64,000 nucleotides of DNA from Typhlomys cinereus (taxonomy: Eukaryota > Chordata > Mammalia > Rodentia > Platacanthomyidae): positions 2,011,956 to 2,075,955 of the forward strand of contig JALPQD010000302.1 in NCBI GenBank assembly GCA_023101885.1. The letters are read 5' to 3'. The notes under the pieces are model-generated. The model was not told where the DNA came from. It saw only the letters and a list, made by a program, of their open reading frames with translations, and searched no databases. Both the position numbers and the translations under genes were made by a program. Position 1 is the first letter of the stretch. Each line of letters begins with the position of its first letter. Positions 12,677 to 24,888 of this stretch are shown here, piece by piece.

Positions 12677-12908
12677 TCAGTTGGGGAGAAGATTCTGGTT
12701 AAAGCCTTTGCCTTTCAAGCAAAAAGGACCTGTGCTCAGATATCACATTAAAATGCAGGTAGGGCGGCAGTCTTTAATTCCAGCTCTGAAAGGTGGAGCT
12801 TAGAAATTCCCAAAGCAAATCAATAAGGAAGAAGATAATTCCCAATGCTACCCTTAGATCTCTACAGGTATACACACTTAAGTGCCCTCTTCTACACATA
12901 CCCACAGA
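12677..12908 (+). repeat. Diverged tRNA-headed SINE
   Basis: It shares the head ('ggttaaagcctttgcctttc', then 'caagcaaaaaggacctgtgc') and body landmarks ('ccagctctgaaaggtggagc', 'aattcccaatgctaccc', 'tctctacaggtatacacac') with the copies at 10,501 and 63,288. It has no long dinucleotide tail and more substitutions, so it is an older copy. Confidence 0.75.
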
Positions 12909-14695
12909 TGGGATGAACACTATCTACCACCTGGTTTAGGAGGAGTTATGTAATAGAAATGATTTCATTGTTCTAATCTAAAGAATTTTATTCATGTGCA
13001 CAAGTCCAATGTAACTTCTGAGTTTTAGAGATAAATGACTACTTTGAGGAACACTTCCTGCTTTGCATACAAAGTATATTTAACTATTTAAAAACCATTA
13101 AATTTTATTCTAGTAAGGAGATTTTATTTCCTGATACCTAACATGGATGAAAACTAGATGAAATTTGGACCAATGAAGAAGTTTACATATTCTTTTTTGA
13201 TATTAACACAAAACATAGTGGAAATGAGATTAGTAAATCTAACAGAAATATAAAAGAAAATAGAGAGGTTAACTTCTCTATTTTCAGGTAAATTATATAA
13301 CATAATCAAGATAACATATGTGACAGCAAATCCAAATGATAAAAGAATTAAAGAATTAATATAAAGTCAAAATAATCAAAACCAAGCCCTTCCTATATTG
13401 AATACTAAGTAGATAAATATTTCTCTGAAAATTAAATGCCTTTTTCCTCTCTCTTACACATAATTTGTAGTAGAATTCTTTATACTGCAGCACACTATGA
13501 GGGGAAAAATATAAATATTGATGTCATACTGCCCTGAGATTTCTATACAGCCTTTATTTTTGAGTCATGAGTTCGACTAAACTTCCCTTATAACAATTGT
13601 ATCAATATATACTTGACAGTGAAAATCACACATATTTGAAGTACACAATTAGATAAGTTTTGACTGTCATTCAAAATTATTTAGAGTCACATGTAAATGA
13701 AACATGGAGGGAGTCATCCTTCCTGGATCCTTGTTGTGTACTTTGTTTCTAACTGTACTGTAACCTCTACAATGCAACATTACACTCAATAGTAATGCAA
13801 GAACTTCAAAATAATTATTGTACAACTGTCATTTAATAAATGATTACAGCTAAATGTATTTTATAAATTCTAATATCTTTGTGTGAGAGATTTTTGGACA
13901 GCACAATATGTGCTTGCCTTTAAGTTTTATTCATATACCTCCAAAATTACCTAATTACTTTGAAAGAGAAAAACATATTCTTTTAAGGAAGCGATGTGGT
14001 GTGTACAACGTACCCTCAGAGACAAACTTCATTCAAATCTCATGGAGAAGGCTGGTAGTAAGTTCCTGGGATGACACTACAGGGTGTTGTCTGGACAGGG
14101 CTGTTGCCTGTGGTATCTCTGCGAAATGTCATAGTGAGAAAGTTGTGAGAATTGTCAATGACAGAAAATTGTCATTGTGAGAAAAACATTGCTACCATGT
14201 TTTAAAAGATATTTTGCTACACTATGCATTAAAAAAACAAAGGAGAGAGAGAGAGAAGGTGTAAAAGGGCAAATGAGTGCTGAAAGAAGACAGAACAATA
14301 AGTCAAATATCTAATTTTGAGAATTGTTGAACCTAATTCACTATTCTCTTCGATTTTCTCTAAGTTTGAGATTTGTTCTTCCAAATTCATTTGTTTGTTT
14401 GTTTTCAGCCTTCACAGAGGAAGGTATCCTGATTCTATCTTTGAGGATAGAATCACAATGTTACCCTTCATTGATCTTGCATTATGTAAAAGATGGAGCT
14501 TTTGCTTCAGAGTACAACACTGTAGTGAGGCTGACTGAGGAATGATCTCATGATATGGTGATGGGCAATTTCTTATTTCTTTACTTAGGATCTTAGGAGC
14601 TCATGGTTTGTATAGAATGTGTTGAAAAATTTACTCATTCATTTATGTATGTCTCAGCAAGTATTTAGGCACTTGCCAATACAGGCACCTCAAAT
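12909..14695. other. Unassigned AT-rich sequence
   Basis: No gene supported. A near-perfect 28-bp palindrome (about 13,257-13,284) and a short stem-loop at 14,431-14,454 (9-bp arms) are visible. Both are unremarkable in DNA of this composition. Open frames at 13,908-14,180 and 14,317-14,545 lack known domains. Confidence 0.5.
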
Positions 14696-14699
14696 GAAG

Positions 14700-14872
14700 T
14701 CCAGTGGGTTTCACACAAAAGACTTGAAGGTAGGAGGGAGACTAACTGGAAAGGAGAACATATGAAATGGTACAGGAGAGGGATGGGAGTGGGCGAGAGG
14801 CGAAAATAAATTCATTGCATTTATGCACTGAAGTACCAAACAATAAAAAATAAAATTAGATAAAAATTGTGT
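14700..14872 (+). mobile_element. Short LINE-1 3'UTR remnant (older family)
   Basis: A G/A-rich segment ('gtaggagggagactaactgg', 'gagagggatgggagtggg') followed by an A-rich end with 'aataaaaaataaaattag' has the layout of an L1 3'UTR terminus. It is short and diverged, and a different family from the L1s at 16-25 kb. Confidence 0.4.
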
Positions 14873-15814
14873 TGAAAAGTACGGTTTATATTAATGATGT
14901 ATGCAGAAGGGAACTGCAACATCACTTCAGGCTTCTCTGTCTATTTCTGTCATGTCTATTGTTGACATAATCTTACAAGAAATTCCATACAAGCACTTGA
15001 TCCAGACTAACACACACAAAGTGTTTGATCAATAATGGCACCCTTTCTGCTGGGCAGTTCAGATTCATGGGAAACCAAGCATATTCTACAGCTTTCCTTC
15101 ATGCACTGGAGTCTTTTCTCTACCCTACCTCCCACTGCTCTTTTATGTGGTCCATATACATCTATGTTCATAGCGCATCAGATTAGATTTTTCTTTCTGA
15201 AGTTTATCCGTCTCCGTATTCTCCATAGTGCCTTGTTAATGACTCACAACAAGCAAGAGCTCAGTCAGTGTTTTAGAGTGAAAGAATGATTACATCAGAG
15301 GATACGCCCTGAAAATTTTATACTCCTGGCTCTTCATTTGGGATACCTGTAACTTTCATGATTTTCATTTTATAATGAGTCTCTACTGAAGCCTAGAATT
15401 TTTTTTAACTCTGAGCACAGAACTGTGAAAGGACTGAAAATGAAGCAAAAAGAAGAAAGCTATTTATCAATGCACTTACTATCTTTTTCTGAACCTTCAT
15501 TAAAATTAATCTCTGTTTCAGCCTAACTTTAAGGTTTATCTTTTTTCTAACCACTTTCTCTTTGATGGAGAAAAATGTGTCCCTGATGTTCAAATATAAT
15601 ATTTCATTCCCAACCCCAAGCTTATTTTGGACAATTTTCTTCATGTTTTGAAACCTTGGCACAGTAAACAAATACCACATGGAAAAGCGCTCTATATAGA
15701 GAAACTTCTCCATGAAAGGAAGGCATTTTATTGCCTAGTTAAAAGAAAATAAAGGCTAGAGAGTGGGGGAGTAGGCCTACAAAGAAAATGCAAGCATTTA
15801 ATAATTTTTCTTCT

Positions 15815-16165
15815 TTTCATGTGCATGTATGTATGAGGTATGTGTATATGTGCATGAATGTTTGCATGTGGGTGAACCCATTTGTGTGCCTAATTGTGCA
15901 TGTGTTTTAACTATGCTTCAAAATGCCAATGCTTGGGATCATCCTCCCTTTATCTCCTACTTTACTGTTATGAGCCAGGGTCTCTAAAATTAATCCCAGT
16001 AGTCTTCATTAAGGCTGGTCTGGCTCTTGCTACAGGATTCCCAAACTCTATATTCTGGGACAAGAATTACAGGCTGGCATTTAACTCAGGATTTTGAAAT
16101 CAAATTTCAGTCATTTTTCTTGGATGAAAAGGAAGGGTTTTGACCCGTAAGCCATCTTCCCAGAC
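15815..16165 (-). repeat. ID-B1/B4-like SINE, diverged
   Basis: Read on the minus strand it begins 'gtctgggaagatggcttacg' (tRNA-like head), continues through a B1-like region ('aattaatcccagtag' and 'ccagggtctctaaa' seen on the plus strand) and ends in alternating TG/CA sequence near 15,820-15,900. The order matches rodent dimeric ID-B1 elements. It abuts the 3' target site of the large L1. Confidence 0.65.
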
Positions 16166-16194
16166 TCTTTAGTTCTTATGAAAAAAATGGGTAC

Positions 16195-16205
16195 ACATTC
16201 TCTAT
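16195..16205. repeat. Target-site duplication of the large L1, 3' side
   Basis: acattctctat, identical to 25,769-25,779. It lies directly beside the L1 A-tail. The match is short (11 bp) but sits at both predicted element ends. Confidence 0.8.
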
Positions 16206-17220
16206 TTTTTTATTTTATTTTTTATTTCTTTTACTCACACAAAGTTGATAAATATCCCATTGCCCTTCCTCCCTCCCCCCCTCCCAGGATCCCCTTGCTC
16301 CCTCCCCACCTTTTCCCTTTCCTTTCCCTCCTCCTTTCCTTTCTCCCAGTGCCCCCTCCCCTCCATTCCTGGAGCATCCTATAGTGTGCATGTGAAACTT
16401 CCCTCTGGTTCTCTCTGATAAGGTGTAAGGACTCAATGGCATTGCCCAGAGCCTTTTTTTTGTGTGTGTTCCCCTTTAGTATAAGAACACTATTGTGGGT
16501 GTTAATCTCTTGCCTCTAAGGATCGTACTGCCTGTGATTCATGCTAGACTTTGGGTGTTCAATGATATGTTGGTCATTGTGCAGGTCATGCAAAGTCCTA
16601 TTATGATTACTTCGGCCCCAAGTATGGAGTATCTTGAGCATAATTGAACCTCCCCATCTATAGGCTCTTACAATTGTACCACCCCCTGTTCCGCAAATTT
16701 CCCTGAGCTGTAGAATGGGAGAGATTAGTCTGTCCTGGTTCCAGGTGGTTGATGTAGAGTCTCTGATTTTCCGAATTATGGTTTGTTGATTTTTTTTTCA
16801 GTTTAGCTGCTCCTGCACCGCCCTTGGCTCCATCCTGATGGGTATTGGATGCCAGAGATAAAAGACTTTTAAAATAGAGTCTTATTATAAGAGTAGATTC
16901 AAAAGTAGATGGAATATGAGTAGGAGACCATTTGCAGAATGGTTAACTTCTATCTGCCAGACTCTATGCCCTCCCTTTCTGGAGAGATCACATCCCATCA
17001 GATGTAAGTGACCAGTAGGAAACTCTGCAAGCCCAACCAGATGTCTCATTACTTACTTGCAGTCCTTGATGGTGGCCTATTTTCTCTGCCGTAGCATGAT
17101 CCCCTCTCTCTTGTTTCTGGAGGGACCTTCCTTCCCCTTCCCTCCCTGTTTATAATCTTTGCAATTACTGTAGGTATTACAGAGATTTATCTTTGAGTGT
17201 GTCACTAAGTGGATTTGGTA
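16206..17220 (-). other. 3'UTR of the large L1
   Basis: About 1 kb between the ORF2 stop and the A-tail, colinear with the 3'UTR of the nested L1 (22,120-23,130). It contains a strongly asymmetric polypurine tract on the L1 sense strand (plus-strand pyrimidines about 16,260-16,375), a recurrent feature of mammalian L1 3'UTRs that can form G-quadruplex or triplex structures. Confidence 0.85.
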
Positions 17221-20200
17221 CTAGGATCCACCTATTAGGGAGTACATATGGCGCTTAATTTTCTGTGTCTGGGATATTTCACTCAATATAATTGTTTCTA
17301 ATTCCATCCATTTCCTGGCAAAGATTCCCATTTTTGATGGCTGAGTAGTATTCCATTGTATAAATGTACCACATTTTCCTTATCCACTAGTCAACTGTTG
17401 GACATTTGGGTTGATTCCAAGACTTTGCTATTGTAAACAGTGGTGTTAAGAACATGGTCGTGCCTGTGCTATCGAGGTGAATTTTCACTGTAGGGGGGAT
17501 TATTCCCCAAAATGGAATAACAGGGTCATATGGCATCAATCTTTAACTTTTTTTAAGAATCACCAGACAGCTTGCCAGGTTGTCTAAGCCTGCATTCCTA
17601 CCAGCAATGTAGGAGAGAGAGTTCCTTTCTATCCACATCCTCTCCAGCATTTGGTGTTGTTTGTATTGTAAATTTTTGCCATCCTGACCAGGATGAGAGG
17701 TTTTGGTTTGCATTTCCCTAATGGCTAAGGATGTGGAGCATTTTTTTAAGATGTTTGTTAGACATTTCAATTTCTTCCCTGGTAAAGTTTCTTTTAAGTT
17801 CCAAGGCCCATTTTTTAATTGGCCCATTTGTTTCCGTGGTGTTTAGTTTTCTAAGATCTTTGTGCACTCTGGATAATAGAGCTCTATCAGATATGTGGTT
17901 AGTGAATATTTCCTCCCATTCTCTGGGTTACCTTTGTGCACGAGTTACAATCTGTTTATCTGAACAGAAGCTCTTTAATTCCAAAAGATCCCATCTGTTG
18001 AGTGTTGGTTGTACTGACTGTGCAATTGAATTTCCGACTAGGAACTGTTGGCTTAGCCCAATCTGCTCCAGAGAGTTCCCTACCCTTTCAAGTAAGGTTT
18101 TTATAGTCTCTGGACTTATATTGAGGTCCTTGATTATGGAATTAAGTCTTGTACATGGTGACAAATACGGGTCGAGTTTTGATCTTCTGCATGTGTGCAT
18201 CCAGTTTTGCAATTTATTGAAAATGCTGCTCTTTTTCCAGTGGATTTTTTGGGCCCCTTTGTAAAAATCAAAGGGCTTATATCTGGGTCTTCAACCCTTA
18301 CCCATTGATCTGTGTGTCTATTTTGGAGCCAGTACCAGGCTGTCTAAGTATAGACTAAGGTTTGGTATGGTGATACCTCCAGCAGTGTTTTTGTTACTCA
18401 GGATTGTTTTTGCTATCCTGGGTCTTTTGTGCCTCCATATGAATTTAGAGATTATTTGATCAACCTCTTTAAAGAATTACTTTGGTATTTTGATTGGCAT
18501 AGCATTGAATCTGTATATGCCTTTGGTAAGATGGTCATTTTTATGATATTGATTCTGCCAATCCAGGAACATGGGAGGTCTTTCTACCTTCTGGTGTCTT
18601 CTGTATTTCTTTCTTTAGGGTTTTAAAGTTTTCATTGTAAAGGTCTTTTACCTCCTTGGTTAGGTTTATACCAAGGTATTTCATTTTTTTAGGGGCTATA
18701 GTAAATGGGTTTGTTTCTCTCAGGGCTTTTTCACTTCTTTCATTCTGGACATATAGGAAAGGCCACTGATTTTTGTACATTTATTTTGTATCCTGCCACC
18801 CTGCTGAACTCCTGTATTAGTTCCAGGAGCTTCCTGGTGGAGTTTTTGAGATCACTCAGGTATAACATCATGTCATCTGCAAATAGAGATAACTTGACTT
18901 CTCCTTGCTGATTTGAATCCCTTTTTTGTCCCTTTCTGGTCTTATGGCTTTAGCTAAGACTTCAAGTACAATATGGAATAGAAGTGGTGAGAGTGGACAG
19001 CTTTGTCTAGTTCCTGATCGAAGTGGGAATGCTTCTAGTTTTTCCCCATTGAGCCTAATGCTTGCTGTGGGCTTGTTGTATACAGCTTTTATTATATTGA
19101 TAAAGGTTCCTTTCATTCCAAATTTCTCTAGGGTTTTGATCATAAAAGGCTGTTGGATCTTGTCAAAAGCTTTTTCTGCATCAACCGAGAGTATCATGTG
19201 GTCTTGGACTTTGGACTGGTTTATATGGTGAATTAAGTTTATTGATTTGCATATGTTGAACCAAATTGGTGTGCCTGGAATAAAGCCTACTTGATCCCCG
19301 CGAATGATCTTTTTCATATGTTTTTGAATCTGATTTGCTGACTTTGTTAAGAATCTGCATCTGTGTTCATCAGAGAGATTGGCCTATAGTTTTCTTTTTT
19401 AAGTGTATCTTTATTAGGTTTGGGGATTCAGATGATATTATCTTCATAGAAAGACTTTGGTAGTGTTCCTTCCTTTGCAATGTGATGCAACAGTTTAAGG
19501 AGTATTGGTGTTCTTAGCTCCTTAAATGTCTGCTAGAACTCTGTGCTGAATCCATCTAGTCCAGGACATTTCTTGGTGGGAAGATTCAAGATTACTTCAT
19601 CAATTTCCTTATATGTTATAGGACTATTTAAATAATTCACAACTTCCTGATTCAATTTAGATAGTTGTGTTTACTTAGAAATTCATCCATCTCTTTTGTG
19701 TTGTCAAATTTCACAGCATATAAGTTTTTGAAATATGATGTTATGATACTCTGAATTTCTTGGGTATCTGTAGTGATAACTCCATTTTCATTTCTAATTC
19801 TGTTAATTTGGATTTTCTGTCTCTTGCTTTTGATTAATTTAGCTAGGGGTGTATCAATCTTATTGATTTTTTCAAAGAACCAGCTTTTTGACTGGTTGAT
19901 TCTCTGTATCATTTTCATAATCTCAATTTCAGATATTTCTCCCTTTATTTTGTTAATCTCTCTTCTACTGCTTTTGGGATCAGATTACTCTAGTGTCTCT
20001 AAAGCTTCAAGCTGCATTGTTAGGTTATTTATTTGTGATGTTTCCATTTTTTTGATGTAGGCATTAAGAGTTATGAACTTACCTCTTAGGACAGCTTTCA
20101 TTGTGTCCCAAAGATTTTGGTAAATTATATTCTCATTTTCATTCAATTTCCCGAAATCTTGAATTTCCTTTTTAATTTCTTCCTGAATCCAATTCTCATT

Positions 20201-20956
20201 CAGCATCATAGTGTTAAGTTCCCAGGAGTTAGTGTATTGTTATGATGTGCATGTCAAGCTTTAGACCATGGTGGTCTGATGAGGTATAGGCTAGAATTTC
20301 GACTTTCCTGTATATGTGGAGATTTGTTTTGTGGCCCAATATGTGATCTATTTTGGAGAAGGTTCCATGTACTTCTGAGAAAAATTTGTATTCTTTGGTG
20401 TGTGGATGAAAAGTTCAATAGAGATCTCTAAGGTCCATTTCGGTAAGGGTTTGATTAAGTTCCAATGTGTCTCTGCTAAGCTTTTTACTTACTCACCATG
20501 TTGAGAGGGTGCTGTTTAAATTCCCAAGAATTATCATTTGGTGGTTGATTTCTTGCTTTAGATGCTATAGGGTTTGCTTAATGAATCTGGACGGGCCCGT
20601 ATTGGGTGCATATATGTTCAGTATTGTGAAGTCTTCCTGGTGAACTGTGCCTGTGACTAAATTGTAGTATTCATCTGTGTCTCTTATGATTTTTTTTTTG
20701 TTTGAAGAACTACTTTTTCTGATAGCATAATGGCTACCCCTGCCTGTTTCCTGGTTCCATTAGCTTGCAGAATTTTTGACCAGCCTTTTATTTTTAGGAT
20801 GTGCCTATCTTTTGTGGTGAGATGAGTTTCCTGCAGGCAGCAGATTGATGGGTTGTGGTTTTTAATCCAAGTTTGCAATCTGTGTCTCTTGATCAGTGAG
20901 TTTATTCCATTGATATTTAATGTTATAATGGAGAAATTATTTTTAATTTCAGACAT
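17221..20956 (-). pseudogene. L1 ORF2 (endonuclease-reverse transcriptase), inactivated
   Basis: ORF2p nicks DNA and reverse-transcribes L1 RNA at the nick. The start is at 20,956, giving a protein that opens MSEIKNNFSIITLNINGIN. The span of 3,736 nt equals about 1,245 codons, close to the usual 1,270-1,280. Visible blocks are the endonuclease (LNINGIN, then CLQETHL near residue 41) at about 20,956-20,680, reverse transcriptase at about 19,317-18,868 with DEKAF-like [11 protein letters not shown] and the [14 protein letters not shown] block, and FADD near 18,880-18,895 in another frame. The C-terminal region continues to the TAG at 17,221-17,223. The frame breaks at many places, leaving open pieces of 74-149 codons (20,209-19,985; 19,918-19,652; 19,317-18,868; 18,780-18,541; 18,212-17,928; 17,827-17,543). 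It is non-functional. Confidence 0.93.
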
Positions 20957-20996
20957 TTTTGTGTTTAGTGGCTTTTGTAAGTGTATTATTTGGCTT
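20957..20996 (-). other. L1 inter-ORF spacer
   Basis: Forty bases separate the ORF1 stop (20,997-20,999) from the ORF2 start codon at 20,956. A spacer of this size is typical of rodent L1s, where ORF2 is translated from the bicistronic RNA. Confidence 0.7.
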
Positions 20997-22076
20997 TTAG
21001 GTTTTGGTGTTACTATACTTCTCTTCTGTCCTCCTGGATATGCTTGTTTTTTCTTCAATTTTGAGTATAATTTCTAGCATTTTTTGAAGGCCTGGTTTGG
21101 TAGACATGTACACCTTCAAGTTGTCTTTGTGCTGGAAAACTTTTCTTTCTCCTTCAATCATGATGGATAGTTTTGCTGGTTATATCAGCCTTGGTTGACA
21201 TTTTCGCTCATTTAATACTTGAAGTACGTCTCTCCAAGCTCTTCTTGCTTTTATGGTTTCCATTGAGAAGTCGTTAGTTATTTTAATAGGTTTACTTTCA
21301 AAAGTGACTTGTTTTTTCTCCCTTGAAGCTCTCAGCACCATTTCTTTTTCTTGAATGTGGAGTGTTTTGACTATTATTTGTCATGGCAATTTTCTACTTT
21401 GATCATATCTGTTTGGGGTGCAGAATGCCTCTTGTATTTGAATGGGCCTCTCATTCTTTAGTTGAAGGAACTTTTCATTTATGGTAATTTGAAGAATTTC
21501 CTCAGGTGTGGTATTTTGGGATTCTTGCTCTGGTATTCCATGAATGTACATGTTAGATTTCTTCAGGGTATGGTATAACTCTTGAATATTCCTCTTAAGT
21601 ATCTTTTTGGCTTTAACAACCTCTTCCATTGAGCTAGTTAATACTCCCACTTTGTCTTCAAGATCTGAATTCTATTTTCTGCTTCATTAGTTCTGCTAAT
21701 GAGACTCTGTTGAGTTCTGGGTTGAAGATTACTTGTCTTTCAGTTCAATTTTAAACTCCGCTTGAGATTGTTTTAACTGCTTTATGCCTATTTTTGTTTC
21801 TTGAACTGTTTTTCTCAACTCCTCCAACTGTCTGTTATGTTCCTGTTCAAAGTGTTTGACATGGTTGTTTAACTCCTCCCGGATTTCCTCTTTCATAGTA
21901 TTGATCATGGTAATAATGATCATGCTTTGAAAGTTGTTATCTTGGATCTGGTTTTCTTGGCTATTTTCTGTGAATTTGTTGTTGTTGGACTCCATCATTA
22001 TGGGGTTAATTCTTTTGCTGGGAGATTTGTCTTCTTGGCCATTGTTTCCCATGGTTCTGCGCTTTGACTTGGGCAT
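20997..22076 (-). pseudogene. L1 ORF1 (RNA-binding chaperone), inactivated
   Basis: ORF1p is the trimeric RNA-binding protein of the L1 ribonucleoprotein. The start at 22,076 opens MPKSKRRTMGNNGQ. The first open piece (22,076-21,729) has a basic N-terminus and a heptad-like coiled coil rich in E, L and K (about residues 60-115). After a frame break a second piece (21,650-21,381) carries NMYIHGIPE, the RRM-type signature of ORF1p. The C-terminal domain follows, with a stop inside it, to the TAA at 20,997-20,999. The total of 1,080 nt (about 359 codons) is normal for the family. Because of the frameshift after about residue 115 no full protein can be made. Confidence 0.9.
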
Positions 22077-22102
22077 TGTTGTTTTGTGTCTTAAGATCTT
22101 TC

Positions 22103-22119
22103 AGTTTCTGTGTGGTTTT
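22103..22119. repeat. Target-site duplication of the nested L1, 3' side
   Basis: agtttctgtgtggtttt, 17 of 17 identical to 24,872-24,888. It interrupts the 5'UTR of the outer L1 just 27 bp upstream of its ORF1 start. Confidence 0.95.
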
Positions 22120-23130
22120 TTTTTTACATTTTTTATTATTATTTCCGCTCATACAAACTTAATAGGTAGACCAGTTCCTTCCCCCCCTCCTTCCTCCGAA
22201 CCCCTTGTTCCCCCTCCCTCCCTCCCCATCTCCCAGTGCCTCCCCCCCCCCAATTCCCAGAGAGTCCTTTATTGTGTATGCCTAACTCTCCTCTTGGTCC
22301 TCCTTTCCGATGACGTACAAGGACCCAGTGGCATTTCCCTGAACCCTTTCTCGTGTTCCCCTTAAGCATAGGAACACTACTGTGGCTGTCAATCCTTTGC
22401 CTCCAAGGATCTTGGTGCCTTTAGCCAATGTTAGACTTTGTGAGGTCAATAGTGTGACGGACATGGCGCAGGGCATGCAAAGTCCTATTATGATTGCTTC
22501 AGCCCTATCTAGTGTGGAGACTCTTCAAATCATTGCTCCCCCTATCCTTTTGCTCTTACAATCTTACCGCCCCCTCTTCCGCAAATGTCCCTGAGCTTCA
22601 GGATGGGGGGAGATTAGGCTGGCTTAGTTCTATGTAGATGATATAGAGTCTATGAAGTTCTGGATTGTGATTTGTTGATGTTCTTTTGCAGTTTTGCTGC
22701 TCCTGCAATGCCCTTCACTCCATCGTGATGGGCTCTGTATGTGACCCCCTGGTCAGAGACAAAAAAACTGTTAAACTGGAGTCTTGTTATAATAGCACAT
22801 TCAAGGATAGATGTAATAAAAGCAGGAAACCTCGGTGAGGGAGGGGTCGGTCACCCATTTGCAAAATGATCATTTTTCATCTGCCAGACTATATGTCCTC
22901 CCCTTCTGGTGAGATCATGATCAGGAACAAATGTCTGTGAACTTAACCAGGTGTCACATTACTTACTTGCATTCCTTAGAGGTCGATTTTCTCTGTTGTA
23001 ACATGGTCCCCTTTCTCCTTGTGTCTGGTGTGGCCCTCCAACCCCATCCCTCCTGTTCACAAGCCTTGCAATTACTGTATTACATAGGTTTGCCCTTGAG
23101 TGTCTCAATGTGGGCTAGGTGAGGTTGGTA
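22120..23130 (-). other. 3'UTR of the nested L1
   Basis: It runs from the ORF2 stop (at 23,131-23,133) to the A-tail. On the sense strand a G-run-rich tract (plus-strand C tract about 22,178-22,260) precedes the tail, with several runs of three or more G, so G-quadruplex formation is plausible. Confidence 0.88.
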
Positions 23131-24871
23131 CTAGGAGCCACCTATTAGGGAGTACATACAGCACTTAACTTTCTGAGTTTGAGATACTTCACTTAATATA
23201 ATTGTTTCTAATGACATCCATTTCCCAGCAAATTCCAGTAATTCATCCTTTTTGATGGCTGAGTAGTACTCCATTGTATAGATGTACCACTGTTTCCTTA
23301 TCCACTCGTCAACTGTTGGACATTTAGGTTGATTCCATGACTTTGCTATTGTAAACAGTGCTGCTATGAACATGGTCATGCTTGTGCTATCGAGGTGAAC
23401 CTCTGCTGTATGGGGGGTTATTCCCAAAAGTGGAATAGCAGGGTCACATAGCATTTCAATCTTTAATTTCTTTAAGAATCTCCAGACGACTCACCAGAGT
23501 GGCTATATGAGCCTGCATTCCCACCAGCAATGCAGCAGAGTTCCCCACTCTCCACATCCTCTCCAGCACTTGTTGTTGTTTGTATTGTGGATTTTTGCCA
23601 TCCTGACCGGGATGAGATGATATCTCAGGGAGGTTTTGATTTGTATTTCCCTGATGGCTAAAGAAGTGGAGCATTTTTTAAGATATTTGTTAGGCATTTT
23701 AATTTCATCCCTGGTAAAATTTCTTTTAAGTTCCAGGGCCCATTTTTCAATTGGGCCATTTGTTTCCTTGGTGTTTAATTTTCTAAGTTCTTTGTGCACT
23801 CTGGACAGTAGAGCTCTATCAGATATGTGGTTAGTGAAGATTTTCTCCCATCCTGTGGGTTGCCTTTGAGCTCGTGTGACAATCTCTTTATCTGAACAAA
23901 AGCTCTTTAATTTCACAAGATCCCAACTGTTGAGAGTTGGTAGCAGTGACTGTGCCATTGGATGTCTGTTTAGGAAATGTTGGCCTAGCCCAATCAGCTC
24001 AAGGGAGTTCCCTATCCATTCAATTATGATTTTTATAGTCTCTGGCCTTATATCAAGGTCCTTGATCCATTTGGAATTAAGTCTTCTACATGGTGACAAG
24101 TACGGGTCCAGCTTTAATCTTCTGCATGTGGAGATCCAGTTTTGCCAGCACCATTTGTTGAAGATGTTCTTTTTCCATTGGATTCTTTGGGCCCCTTTGT
24201 CAAAGATCAAATGGCTGTTTTTTTGTGGGCTTATATCTGGGTCTTCAACCCTTATCCATTGATCTGTGTGTTTATTTTGGAGCCAGGACCAGGCTGTTTT
24301 TATAACTATGGATTTGTAGTATAAACTAAGGTTTGGTATGGTAATACCTCCAGCAGTGTTTTTGTTACTCAGGATTGTCTTTGCTATCCTGGGTCTTTTG
24401 TGCCTCCATATGAATTTTGAGATTGTTTGGTCAACTTCTTTAAAGAATTGTTTTGGGATTTTAATTGGTATAGCATTGAATTTGTATATCACCTTTGGTA
24501 GGATGGTCATTTTTACAATGTTGATTCTGCTAATCCAGGAACAAGGGAGGTCTTTCCACCTTTTGATGTCTTCAGCAATTTCTTTCTTTAGGGTTTTAAA
24601 GTTTTCATTGTAAAGTTCTTTTACCTCCTTGGTTAGGTTTATACCAAGGTATTTCATTTTTTTAGGGACTACAGTAAATGGGATTGTTTCTCTCAGGGCT
24701 TTTTCACTTCTTTCATTCTGGGCCTATAGGAAGGCCTCTGATTTTTGCATATTTATTTTGTATCCTGCCATCCTGCTGAACTTCTCAATTAGTTCCAGGA
24801 GCTTCCTGGTGGAGTTTTTGGGATCCCTCAGGTATAAGATCATGTCATCTGCAAATAGGGATAGCTTGACT
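23131..24871 (-). pseudogene. L1 ORF2 C-terminal part in the nested copy, three stops
   Basis: The first codons already lie in the reverse-transcriptase catalytic motif (LSLFADDMI). The frame then runs through the family's conserved region to the C-terminal MLCDPAIPLLGI block (M at 23,454), the WIRKQWYIYTMEYYSAIKK block and the terminal SLIGGS before TAG. A 384-codon open stretch spans 24,657-23,503. Only three in-frame stops interrupt it: TAG at 24,724-24,726 (a Tyr codon in the outer copy), TAG at 23,503-23,505 and TGA at 23,491-23,493. No frameshift is evident between 24,871 and 23,131. Without endonuclease or full reverse transcriptase it is inactive. Confidence 0.95.
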
Positions 24872-24888
24872 AGTTTCTGTGTGGTTTT
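24872..24888. repeat. Target-site duplication of the nested L1, 5' side
   Basis: Second perfect copy of agtttctgtgtggtttt. Outer L1 5'UTR sequence resumes immediately after it at 24,889. Confidence 0.95.

Larger units (their letters stand above)
22120..24871 (-). mobile_element. Nested, 5'-truncated LINE-1 (2.75 kb), young copy
   Basis: A second L1 of the same family, in the same orientation, inserted in the outer L1's 5'UTR. The A-tail (plus-strand T run) starts at 22,120. A 3'UTR of about 1 kb and ORF2 from its 3' end back to the reverse-transcriptase FADD motif follow. Perfect 17-bp duplications flank it. On the L1 sense strand the upstream junction reads tcagtc/aaaacc, close to the TT/AAAA site preferred by L1 endonuclease. 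Its ORF2 remnant keeps one frame with only three stops, far better than the outer copy, which agrees with its being younger. The 5' truncation is typical of incomplete target-primed reverse transcription. Confidence 0.97.

Noticed and set aside
13257..13284. Near-perfect palindrome
   Set aside because: Short and AT-rich, with no terminator, microRNA-like or viral context.
17731..18264. Plus-strand open frame of 177 codons
   Set aside because: Antisense of the L1 ORF2 pseudogene. Similar shadows occur at 21,934-22,365 and 23,876-24,262.
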